A stretch of 64,000 nt of DNA from positions 1 through 64,000 of the forward strand of contig JAHDCO010000004.1 in assembly GCA_020629835.1 (NCBI GenBank), in the 5' to 3' direction. The stretch is from Granulosicoccaceae bacterium (GTDB lineage: Bacteria; Pseudomonadota; Gammaproteobacteria; Granulosicoccales; Granulosicoccaceae). The position numbers were made by a program, and so were the translations under genes. Below are positions 27,512-34,660 of the stretch, piece by piece (position 1 is the stretch's first letter; every line of letters begins with the position of its first letter). Under the pieces are notes generated by a model. The model did no database searches, was not told the DNA's origin, and was given only the letters and a program-made list of their open reading frames with translations.

Positions 27512-28132
27512 CTATCGGGTTGCGGCCATAAAAGCGCTACCGCCTAATAAACACCCACCGCCAACGTAGCCGAACCGCTGGTGCGCTTTGTCACTAGAAA
27601 AAACCCGTCGGGCCTGAACAGCCAGCAACCCATAACCGCTTAGAACGCTAGCAACGATAACTGTTGAACTCAGTACAACAACAGTTAATTGCCTAAATAA
27701 ACTGCGTGTAGAATCGAGAAATTGCGAAAGAAACGCCAGATAAAACACAATCGCTTTTGGATTAAATAGGGCAGTGAGAAATCCGGCATGAAAGCTAGGC
27801 ATAGCGTTTTGGGCCGCGGGTTCTTTGTTACCGGTTGCTTCACTAGTGTGTGCACTTAGAATTTTCGAAAAGCCAAGGAACGCCATGTATGTTACGCCAA
27901 CCCATTTTATTACTTGAAAGCCTATAGAAGACGCAGCCAGAATTGCGCCCACACCGAACAGGGATAGCGTAATGATGACCAAACCGCCAACGAGCTCACC
28001 AAGGATGGAAACGAAAGCTGCTCTTGGTCCATTTGCGAGTGCTTGGCTGACAACCATCAGTACGCTAGGGCCAGGAACCAGCGATAAAACGGTATAGCTC
28101 ACTACAAATGTCAGCCAAGCATCAACGTTCAT
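27512..28132 (-). CDS. LysE/RhtB family amino-acid exporter
   Basis: 206 residues from ATG 28132 (the frame is open to a TTG at 28150). N-terminal VSYTVLSLVPGPSVLMVVSQALANGPRAAF is the family signature, with six hydrophobic segments and FNPKAIVFYLAFLSQFLD in the middle. The family exports amino acids or derivatives such as homoserine and threonine from the cytoplasm. Monocistronic; convergent with the desaturase gene. Substrate not predictable. Confidence 0.9.
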   Translation of the reverse strand: MNVDAWLTFVVSYTVLSLVPGPSVLMVVSQALANGPRAAFVSILGELVGGLVIITLSLFGVGAILAASSIGFQVIKWVGVTYMAFLGFSKILSAHTSEATGNKEPAAQNAMPSFHAGFLTALFNPKAIVFYLAFLSQFLDSTRSLFRQLTVVVLSSTVIVASVLSGYGLLAVQARRVFSSDKAHQRFGYVGGGCLLGGSAFMAATR

Positions 28133-28216
28133 AACGTATATCCGGCACAAGCTGTGCGCATGCTATATCAATTCAGATAGTAATTTCGGTTAACCTAAAT
28201 TTTATTCACGCAGTGT

Positions 28217-28615
28217 TTAATCGTTACTCGAGAAATCAGATGGACGTAATATGCAAATAAATTCGACCAACAGCAAGACGAAAATCGAAACCACTATGAT
28301 CTGCGACCCGGTTGGAGGTGTCCCAGCAGCCCATTGAGGTACTACGAAGCTGATAATCCAAATCGTTTTGTAGATGAATTGAATCAAAAATAACGGTAAA
28401 AACTTTATTGGTTGCTTTAGACCGAATAATGAAACAACTCCAATGGCCAGCCAAATACTTCCAAGGATGGCCATGGTCGCGGGATCTTGCTTCGGCCAAA
28501 GCACAAACTGTTCAGAGAACTTAGGGAAGAGCACGATCAAAACCCCTGGAATACCAGCCCCTAAAACGTTGATTGCATACATCGCACGCAGTAGGTTTAG
28601 TCTTTTGCGGTTCAT
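28217..28615 (-). CDS. Four-helix membrane protein of unknown function
   Basis: 132 residues, four hydrophobic segments: LRAMYAINVLGAGIPGVLIVLFP, AILGSIWLAIGVVSLFG, LPLFLIQFIYKTIWIISFVVP and IIVVSIFVLLLVEFICIL. I recognise no family. Its ATG overlaps the stop of the upstream membrane protein gene by four bases (ATGA), so the two are translated together and probably form a complex or act in the same process. The interrupted Crp/Fnr gene lies upstream on the same strand. Confidence 0.75.
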   Translation of the reverse strand: MNRKRLNLLRAMYAINVLGAGIPGVLIVLFPKFSEQFVLWPKQDPATMAILGSIWLAIGVVSLFGLKQPIKFLPLFLIQFIYKTIWIISFVVPQWAAGTPPTGSQIIVVSIFVLLLVEFICILRPSDFSSND

Positions 28616-29061
28616 TGTGATACTCCGTTCTTATCTGTACTTTGTGCGTGTGTTCGGAGTAAACCGAAAGCTAATGCAAGCGAACTTGCCGCTAGTACTG
28701 CTGCCCCGATGTGGATCAGGGCAATCAAAGCATTTGGTTGGGTCAGTTGGCTGCCGATGGCCGACAGAAAGAACCCGGCGCTGATTAAGACGGACGCTGC
28801 TGGAAACCCAGTACAAATAACCCAATAAAGCCAACTCTTAATATTGAATGCATTGAGTAGAATCAAGGCCACAAGAGCCAATACGACTAAAACGCCGGCG
28901 TGTGCGTGTCCCGCTCTAAACATGCTTTCTTGAAAAGCGGTAAGACCAAGTTCTGCTTCTCTACCTGACAGAATATTGAACAGAAAGTAACCACCAAATT
29001 CAATGGTGGGTAGCGTTAACACAGTAAGTCCCGCTGTGATTCGGGTTGATTTTTTCATCAT
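28612..29061 (-). CDS. Four-helix membrane protein of unknown function
   Basis: 149 residues with a likely uncleaved first helix (ITAGLTVLTLPTIEFGGYFLF), then FRAGHAHAGVLVVLALVALILL, WVICTGFPAASVLISAGFFLSAIG and ALIHIGAAVLAASSLALAFGLL. Histidines in RAGHAHAG lie at the membrane edge. No family is recognised. First of a two-gene operon with the 28217 gene (ATGA overlap), 68 bp from the broken Crp/Fnr gene. Confidence 0.75.
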   Translation of the reverse strand: MMKKSTRITAGLTVLTLPTIEFGGYFLFNILSGREAELGLTAFQESMFRAGHAHAGVLVVLALVALILLNAFNIKSWLYWVICTGFPAASVLISAGFFLSAIGSQLTQPNALIALIHIGAAVLAASSLALAFGLLRTHAQSTDKNGVSQ

Positions 29062-29129
29062 AAAGCCGCCTGTTGCGTAATCGGTTCGGAGATGATCGCC
29101 GCAGGTGGGAATAGGTGCATTGACCTAGG

Positions 29130-29484
29130 TCAATTTGAACCGGAACCCAGTTTTCGTTTCAGCCGGCTGAGGCTCTCGGGTTTAACGCTTAGGTAAGACG
29201 CCACGTGATATTGAGGAACGCGCTCGAGCAAGCTTGGAAATTGTTCGATGAGCCAGCGGTAGCGCGCTTCAAGGTCCGCGGTGTGCAACAGGCGCATGCG
29301 AGCTTCGATTTCCACAAACGCCGACTCGGCCAGAACCCGAAGAAAATTCGCAATCTGAGGATTTTTATTGCTGGCGTACAGAATCGTTTCGCGATCTATG
29401 AAAGCTAATTGCGTGGCTTCGATGGCGTCGAGAAAGAATTCGGTAGGTTAATCAGAAAATAGTGCGGCAAAATCTCCCGCAAAC
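29130..29484 (-). pseudogene. 3' part of a Crp/Fnr-family regulator, split by the IS66-type insertion
   Basis: Reading down from 29484 the frame gives FAGDFAALFSD, a TAA stop, then PTEFFLDAIEAT and the full C-terminal part with HTH: YRWLIEQFPSLLERVPQYHVASYLSVKPESLSRLKRKL. This is the end of the cyclic-nucleotide-like domain and the DNA-binding domain of a Crp/Fnr regulator. The beginning of the same gene is at 34053-34304. Joining them across one copy of the 8-bp duplication restores EGQFAGDF, so one ancestral gene was cut. The in-frame TAA is a separate inactivating change. Confidence 0.88.
29477..29484. repeat. Target-site duplication, left copy
   Basis: The octamer ccgcaaac directly before the GTAAGCGG end; the identical octamer is at 34053-34060. 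Eight bases is the duplication length known for IS66-family elements. Confidence 0.9.
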
Positions 29485-29563
29485 GTAAGCGGCTTATTAA
29501 CGGCGTCTAGCGTAATCACCGTCAATCAACCATGCTTGTCTCCAGCCACAACGGAGAACATGC

Positions 29564-29830
29564 ATGCCTCAAACCCAGATTACCGAACGCCAGCAGTATT
29601 GGCGAGACCATGTATTAGCCGCAGCACAATATGAAGGCTCGATTGTCGAATACGCAGCAGCCAATAATTTAAAAACCAAAGACCTCTATCAGTGGAAAAC
29701 AGCGCTGACCAAGCGCGGGTTTCTTCCTTTGGAAAAAACCAAACCGGCTACTGACTTCGCTGAGGTTAAACTCGACTCGGCCTCAACGGCAAAACATCAA
29801 CTGATACTTCACCTGTACAGTGTCGGCTGA
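29564..29830 (+). CDS. tnpA: IS66 accessory protein TnpA, frame interrupted near the C-terminus
   Basis: 88 residues of the small IS66 ORF1 protein, with an HTH-like start (QQYWRDHVLAAAQYEGSIVEYAAANNLKTKDLYQWK). The expected C-terminus (CRLTLPCGSTLEYFN, then IAQLLAGLRS) is encoded in the -1 frame at about 29821-29916, ending five bases from tnpB start. So either a frameshift mutation truncated it or the last part is made by ribosomal frameshifting. GGAG 5' of the ATG gives a usable ribosome site. TnpA is an accessory factor for IS66 transposition. Confidence 0.82.
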   Translation: MPQTQITERQQYWRDHVLAAAQYEGSIVEYAAANNLKTKDLYQWKTALTKRGFLPLEKTKPATDFAEVKLDSASTAKHQLILHLYSVG

Positions 29831-29918
29831 CACTGCCCTGCGGTTCGACCCTAGAATATTTTAACCCAGTTGATCCAGAATCCATCGCTCAGTTGCTTGC
29901 TGGACTTCGATCCTAAAT

Positions 29919-30278
29919 ATGCTTCGGCCCCAGAGTGATTCCGGCACGATCTACTTGTACAGAAAGCCTGTGGACATGAGGAAGGCCATCAATGGCTTGG
30001 TCGCCATCGTCGAAACGGAGATGAAGCTAGACCCGTTCAGTTCGCGTCTGTTCGTTTTTTGCAATAACAACCGCACTATCGTGAAGTGCGTGTATTGGGA
30101 AGGCAATGGTTTTGCACTGTGGATGAAGCGCATGGAGAAAAATCGATTCCAGTGGCCTCACCAGTTACACCTGGACGTGATTGACCTGAATGCACAACAA
30201 GTTAATTGGCTGTTTGACGGTTATGATTTAACGTTGATGCAAGGTCATGCATCGTTGCCACACCACACAGTTTTATAG
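29919..30278 (+). CDS. tnpB: IS66 accessory protein TnpB
   Basis: 119 residues with the IS66 ORF2 signature IYLYRKPVDMRKAINGLVAI, LFVFCNNNRTIVKCVYWEGNGFALW and KRMEKNRFQWP. Full length for the family (about 115-120). It begins shortly after the end of the complete tnpA reading and precedes tnpC by 36 bp, the standard IS66 order. It supports transposition; its molecular role is poorly defined. Confidence 0.93.
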   Translation: MLRPQSDSGTIYLYRKPVDMRKAINGLVAIVETEMKLDPFSSRLFVFCNNNRTIVKCVYWEGNGFALWMKRMEKNRFQWPHQLHLDVIDLNAQQVNWLFDGYDLTLMQGHASLPHHTVL

Positions 30279-30314
30279 TGAGTGTACGGTGTTTACGCGC
30301 TATAATAATCGCCC

Positions 30315-31832
30315 ATGAGTAGCGCAAAGACATTGCCGGTTTCTGTTGATGACTTAACGGCATTGGTCATCGAACAACAGAAAAAGCTCGACCATCAATC
30401 GTTGTTTATTGAACAACTGCTCGAACAAATTAAGCTGGCGCAGCACAACCGCTTCGGTGTCAAGAGTGAGGCGATATCGCCCGATCAACTACGACTGCTG
30501 CTCGACGAGAAGCCAGCCGCAGAGCCCATTGCTGATGATGAGGCAGACAATCCTGTTGAACCAGCCTCACAAGCCCCGATTGCCAAAGCCAAGCGTGGAC
30601 GCCGCGCACTACCGGCACACTTGCCCCGTATTGAGATTAATCACACGCTCGATGATGAGCGTTGTCAGTGCGAGCACTGCAATGAGCGAATGGTGCCGTT
30701 GAGTGAGAAAATCACCGAGCAGCTCGACATTATCCCGGCCAAAGTCCGGGTGCTTCGACATCACCGCACGACGTATCACTGCCCGGGATGCAAAGACGCA
30801 TTAAAAACAGCACCACTGCCACCACAGCCGATTCCAAAGATTAACGCGACACCGAGTCTGTTGGCCTGGTTGATTATCGCAAAGTATCTGGATGGAATGC
30901 CGCTGTACAGAATCGAAAGAAAACTTGCGCGCTACGGCATGCCATTAAACCGCTCTACTCAGGCAAGCTATATGATCCAGTGTGGTCAGTTAATACAGCC
31001 TTTAATAAACCTGATGCGAGACGGGTTATTAAGCTACGACATCATTGCGATGGACGAGTCACGCTATCAGGTATTGAAAGAAGACGGTAAAACACCGCAG
31101 AGCCAATCGTATATCTGGGTTCAACGAGGCGGGCCACCTGAGTCACCGGTGATCCTGTACGACTATGATCCAACGCGATCCCAATCCGTGCCGCTTCGAC
31201 TGCTCGATGGGTTCAGCGGTTATCTGCAAACCGATGCGTATGAAGGTTACGGTGCGGTGTGCCGAGAAAATAAACTGACGTCAGTTGGTTGTATGGCCCA
31301 CGCTCGCCGTAAGTTCGATGAAGCGTTGAAAGCCCAGCGCAGTGTGGATCCGAACAAACAAAAAAGCACACTGGCGGCCAGCGCGTTAAAACAGATCCAA
31401 GCGCTGTACAAAATCGAACGAGACATCAAGCATCTCAGTGCTAATGAGAAATACGCCATTCGACAAGAACAAGCAGTGCCGCTACTGACCGAGCTAAGAG
31501 AGTGGTTGGACACCAATATGCTTGTTGTGCCGCCACGTTCCACGCTGGGTAAAGCGATGAACTATTTGCATAAGCAATGGGATAAGCTCACCGTATACAC
31601 CACCGATGGTCGACTGCGAATAGACAATAACTTGTGCGAAAATGCAGTGAGACCCTTTGTGATGGGCAGAAAAGCCTGGTTGTTTGCAGCGTCCGTTGAT
31701 GGCGCTAAAACCAGTGCCAATTTATACAGCTTGGTGGAAACCGCCAAAGCCAATGGACATGAGCCTCACAGCTATATCCAGCATGTGTTAAGCAAACTAC
31801 CTGCCGCTCAATCGCTGGAGGATCATATTTGA
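30315..31832 (+). CDS. tnpC: IS66 transposase TnpC
   Basis: 505 residues. N-terminal coiled-coil (LDHQSLFIEQLLEQIKLAQH), zinc-finger-like cysteines (CQCEHC, YHCPGC), then a DDE core with Asp247 (IIAMDESRYQ), Asp307 (LQTDAYEGYG) and Glu442 (NNLCENAVRP), plus VGCMAHARRKFDEAL. The core appears intact. The C-terminus stops at SLEDHI, short of the usual EALLPW-like tail, and the cargo gene begins inside the stop codon, suggesting that the original 3' end of the IS was replaced by cargo DNA. Confidence 0.93.
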   Translation: MSSAKTLPVSVDDLTALVIEQQKKLDHQSLFIEQLLEQIKLAQHNRFGVKSEAISPDQLRLLLDEKPAAEPIADDEADNPVEPASQAPIAKAKRGRRALPAHLPRIEINHTLDDERCQCEHCNERMVPLSEKITEQLDIIPAKVRVLRHHRTTYHCPGCKDALKTAPLPPQPIPKINATPSLLAWLIIAKYLDGMPLYRIERKLARYGMPLNRSTQASYMIQCGQLIQPLINLMRDGLLSYDIIAMDESRYQVLKEDGKTPQSQSYIWVQRGGPPESPVILYDYDPTRSQSVPLRLLDGFSGYLQTDAYEGYGAVCRENKLTSVGCMAHARRKFDEALKAQRSVDPNKQKSTLAASALKQIQALYKIERDIKHLSANEKYAIRQEQAVPLLTELREWLDTNMLVVPPRSTLGKAMNYLHKQWDKLTVYTTDGRLRIDNNLCENAVRPFVMGRKAWLFAASVDGAKTSANLYSLVETAKANGHEPHSYIQHVLSKLPAAQSLEDHI

Positions 31833-33154
31833 AATTAGCAAGATCTACTTTATTTCAGTTCAATGCTATTGGCGTGGATAGACTATTAGAGGTTGATTCA
31901 GACTTACAGATTATATTAGTCAACCTAAGTGCCAAGGAAATAAATGACGTTATCGAAAATACACAGAACGTCATCGACCGGATAGAGCAGTACGAAAAAC
32001 CAGAAGATTCAATTACACCGGCTATGCAATGGTCTGAAATCTGGAGTCACGCAAGATTCGGGCAACACCAAGGAAACGGCATCGCTATTTGGCAAACCGA
32101 AAACGGATGTCCTCCAAATACATTCATGGCAAACTACAACAGGGTTGCAGGTGCCAATACCCAACATTCCAGAGACATGGCGACAATCATACGCTCGGTC
32201 TCTCCATTAGCAAATATTCAATGCCGAGGAGGCCCGATTTTTCCAACAAATGCGCAAGCTAATACTCCCAACCCGCAAGTGCAAATAGTCAGTAGATCTA
32301 ATAACAATGGGATTAACCCTAATGCATATAATAACCAAGATCAAACATGGGACGATAGGATTTATAACTCCCTACTAACAGCTACTCAATCATCTGGAAA
32401 TACACAAAACGCAGTCATCAGCCCCGGTAAAGCGCTTAATGCTATTACCGTTGGAAATGTTGATATAGATGCAAATCCTGATGTCATCTGGTTTACGTCT
32501 GGCTGGCAAGACAGCGTGCTTGGAACCGAAAAACCAGATGTCGGAGCTCCGGGTGAGGGCACAGCGTTACCCGCTCCAAACGGACCGACCGGTGGTACTA
32601 GTGCCGCGACCGCTCATACAGCCGGATTTATTGCGAATTTGATGGACTTCGACGCCAGTTTGATTCGCAATCCTCAGCGCACAAAAGCTCTTTTACTTTC
32701 TGGTGCCACCACCTCTGTAATCGGTGGGACAAGTAAAGTTGGGGCTGGGGGTATCGACTACAGAAACACATCTCAGCACTATCAGACTTATGATTTTGAT
32801 GGGCCAAATATTAATTGGAACGCATTTGACGCCGCTGATGGCAATTTAGATGGCTGGATAACAGTTACCAAATGGCTGCAGAATAATAAGCCTAACGTAC
32901 GAGCTGCGATAGCGTGGATGAGTAGAGGCGTTTTTGTTAATACAAATGCCGTGCCTTCTACTGACTACGACATTGAGGTATATGATCCAAATGGGAACTA
33001 CGTCGGCGGTAGTCACAGCAGAGTTAATACCTTTGAACTAGTCGATGTTACGGTGAGTATCTCTGGCAATTATCAATTTAAGATAAATAGATTTGCGAAT
33101 CCAGATCCCGCTTCTCGCGTCGCTCTCGCATTATCTGTAAATTTCGATAATTAA
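31829..33154 (+). CDS. Cargo gene: diverged subtilase-like (S8 family) protein
   Basis: 441 residues. The subtilase core is visible: GNGIAIWQTENG (Asp motif, with Glu91 at the expected Asp position), QHSRDMATII (His113), KPDVGAPGEG, and GGTSAATAHTAGF (Ser258). The C-terminal ~120 residues look like a beta-rich domain (YDIEVYDPNGNYVGGSHSRV, VTVSISGNYQFKI). No signal peptide is seen. It starts with TTG in TTGA, overlapping the tnpC stop by four bases, so translation may be coupled to the transposase. AT-richer than the neighbourhood. Whether Glu91 supports catalysis, or the protein is a binding relic, is open. Confidence 0.75.
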   Translation: MKLARSTLFQFNAIGVDRLLEVDSDLQIILVNLSAKEINDVIENTQNVIDRIEQYEKPEDSITPAMQWSEIWSHARFGQHQGNGIAIWQTENGCPPNTFMANYNRVAGANTQHSRDMATIIRSVSPLANIQCRGGPIFPTNAQANTPNPQVQIVSRSNNNGINPNAYNNQDQTWDDRIYNSLLTATQSSGNTQNAVISPGKALNAITVGNVDIDANPDVIWFTSGWQDSVLGTEKPDVGAPGEGTALPAPNGPTGGTSAATAHTAGFIANLMDFDASLIRNPQRTKALLLSGATTSVIGGTSKVGAGGIDYRNTSQHYQTYDFDGPNINWNAFDAADGNLDGWITVTKWLQNNKPNVRAAIAWMSRGVFVNTNAVPSTDYDIEVYDPNGNYVGGSHSRVNTFELVDVTVSISGNYQFKINRFANPDPASRVALALSVNFDN

Positions 33155-33158
33155 TCAC

Positions 33159-33707
33159 ATGTCCATATACACAATAGTCTTCAAAGCACTGTTAGTGTTT
33201 GGTCTTCTACTGCAATATGGCTGCAATAACACAGAGCCAAATAATCAGACATCACCGCAGGCTCAGGATGACTCAGCGGTGAAGTCTGATAAACGCTGGT
33301 CCCTAGCATCATATTCTATCGAAGGTGATGAACATACATCTGCTCTTCGTAATATTAACGTCACGATTGCATTTACAAGCTCAGATCAAGGGACAATAAC
33401 CGGATTTACTGGATTTGATGGCTGTAACGTATTTGTATCAGATCAGGTAATGTTGGTTGGAGAAAATGTGTTGCAAGTTAATGGAGTAAATGTAGATGCA
33501 GGATTCTGCGCTGAATTGCAAACCACTGACTACCTGCAACAAAATGACTTCTTTTACTCTGTTATCACATCATCATTTACTTATGTGAATTCTGATGAGC
33601 AGATAATTTTACAAACGCCAACAAAACGAACTTTACGATTCGAACCGTGTATTCCTATTGATCCCGATTCACTTGATTCTGGATGCGGTTCTATCCCACA
33701 AGGTTAG
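33159..33707 (+). CDS. Cargo gene: META/HslJ-like lipoprotein
   Basis: 182 residues. Lipoprotein signal: hydrophobic helix ending LLLQYGC with Cys22 as the probable lipidated residue. After a low-complexity linker, the META-like pattern follows: RWSLASYSIEG, VTIAFTSSDQGTITGF, GCN at 88-90 and a later Cys117, ending TLRFEPC. META-domain lipoproteins are periplasmic or outer-membrane linked; their molecular function is not well known. Four bases after the subtilase-like gene, so the two form one operon inside the mobile element. The call is from pattern only. Confidence 0.65.
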   Translation: MSIYTIVFKALLVFGLLLQYGCNNTEPNNQTSPQAQDDSAVKSDKRWSLASYSIEGDEHTSALRNINVTIAFTSSDQGTITGFTGFDGCNVFVSDQVMLVGENVLQVNGVNVDAGFCAELQTTDYLQQNDFFYSVITSSFTYVNSDEQIILQTPTKRTLRFEPCIPIDPDSLDSGCGSIPQG

Positions 33708-33811
33708 TTCTGGAAAAATGAGTATTGCTTGAGGCCTCAGATGTATTGTGTTTAACCATGAGAAAAATATAGTACTTAATGTACTGAAAATGATCAGCGA
33801 TCGTATCCCGA

Positions 33812-34052
33812 GTAAGCGTTTTAGGTGGCCTGATATTCCGCCGGCCGCAAGTAAAAAGGCAATAGTGCTTCGATGTCTTTTAGTGTCTGCGCTGCGGAAA
33901 ATTCTGCCAATACCCGTTTGCTGTAGACATAGGGTTCATGTCCGTTAGCTTTAGTCGTTACTACTAGGCAGTGTTAGTTTGCGCTTGCATCGGCTCCAAC
34001 CACCTAATAGGCAAGGAGCTACGATTTTTTACCCATAACAAAAGGCTCTTAC
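33812..34052 (-). mobile_element. Internally deleted IS66 remnant, inverted relative to the tnpABC copy
   Basis: On the minus strand the 241 bp run from GTAAGAGCCTTTTG to a CGCTTAC end at 33812. Between them the frame ending at 33821-33823 reads KANGHEPYVYSKRVLAEF, then TLKDIEALLPFYLRPA, which is the C-terminus of an IS66 TnpC (compare KANGHEPHSYIQHVLSKL in the intact copy). Everything between the left end and this tail is gone. No 8-bp duplication flanks this piece by itself, so it did not insert alone here; its outer end serves the composite. Confidence 0.82.
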
Positions 34053-34060
34053 CCGCAAAC
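34053..34060. repeat. Target-site duplication, right copy
   Basis: ccgcaaac, identical to 29477-29484 and abutting the right end of the element. Confidence 0.9.
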
Positions 34061-34304
34061 TGACCTTCAATAAAAAATAATCGGTTTTATCCTCACCATT
34101 GATAATTTCATAAGACCGCACGATTCCAGACTCAACAAATAAAATCGCGTTTTGCGTATCGCCAGGCTTTGCGATGATTTCGCCGGGTTCATACCCGCGC
34201 ACAACAGATGCTTTCGCTATCTGCTCACAGGCCAACTCGCTGAGTCCAGTTGCTAATAGATAACTTCGTAGGTCTGATGCCATACCGGGCTGGATCGTCT
34301 TCAA
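34053..34304 (-). pseudogene. 5' part of the interrupted Crp/Fnr-family regulator
   Basis: Starts at TTG 34304 or ATG 34283 and reads a cyclic-nucleotide-binding-like fold: ASVVRGYEPGEIIAKPGDTQ, ILFVESGIVRSYEIINGEDKTDYF. After DYF a run of six T appears to have lost one base; restoring it gives FIEGQFAG, which continues in the fragment at 29130-29484. So the gene carries a frameshift, a nonsense codon and the transposon insertion. The intact protein would have been an activator or repressor of about 200 residues. Confidence 0.85.
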
Positions 34305-34660
34305 CTGATTTCATTGGTGGGCTGTGGGCAGATGATTGATCTGAACTGGTTCTGCCAAACGTCCGAACACAGACTATGCAACAAAAACTGAGATTAATGC
34401 GGGTGCTGCCAGCAACGCATCAGACCGGTTATGTAAATCGCAGCACGGCTCATAGTGCTTCAAAACGGGAGCAAAGAGGGTTCTGGTTACGGCCTAGCGG
34501 ATATTCCCAGCAGATATTGTATTTAACATAATATAGATTATGCGCACATATGGATTTAAGCATCAATGGGTTAGCGTACCGAAATGGTCATAATTCGAGC
34601 ACTGCCTAGTCATATTCACAAAGCAAACTCACTGGATGAATCGGTTCGTTCAATGAGCTT
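34305..34660. other. Non-coding gap upstream of the radical SAM gene
   Basis: 356 bp between the broken Crp/Fnr start and the radical SAM start. An AT-rich patch around 34515-34545 (tatttaacataatatagatt) may be part of a promoter. No ORF, repeat or RNA is recognised. Confidence 0.4.

Larger units (their letters stand above)
29485..34052 (+). mobile_element. IS66-family element with cargo genes (4568 bp)
   Basis: Bounded by GTAAGCGGCTTATT on the left and, read inward on the minus strand, GTAAGAGCCTTTTG on the right; these match imperfectly, with GTAAG identical. Both sides carry the 8-bp duplication ccgcaaac, and the host Crp/Fnr frame joins cleanly across it. Contents: tnpA (frameshifted), tnpB, tnpC, a subtilase-like gene, a META-like lipoprotein gene, and an inverted IS66 remnant at 33812-34052 that supplies the right end. 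Plain IS66 elements are near 2.5 kb and end soon after tnpC; here no right end follows tnpC. It may have moved as a unit using the two outer ends. Confidence 0.85.

Noticed and set aside
31833-33811. Search for an IS66 right end directly after tnpC
   Set aside because: No CGCTTAC-type end was seen in this stretch; the only matching end with the correct target duplication is at 34052.
33748-33948. Plus-strand 66-codon frame after the lipoprotein gene
   Set aside because: It is the complement of the IS66 tnpC remnant and shows no domain of its own.
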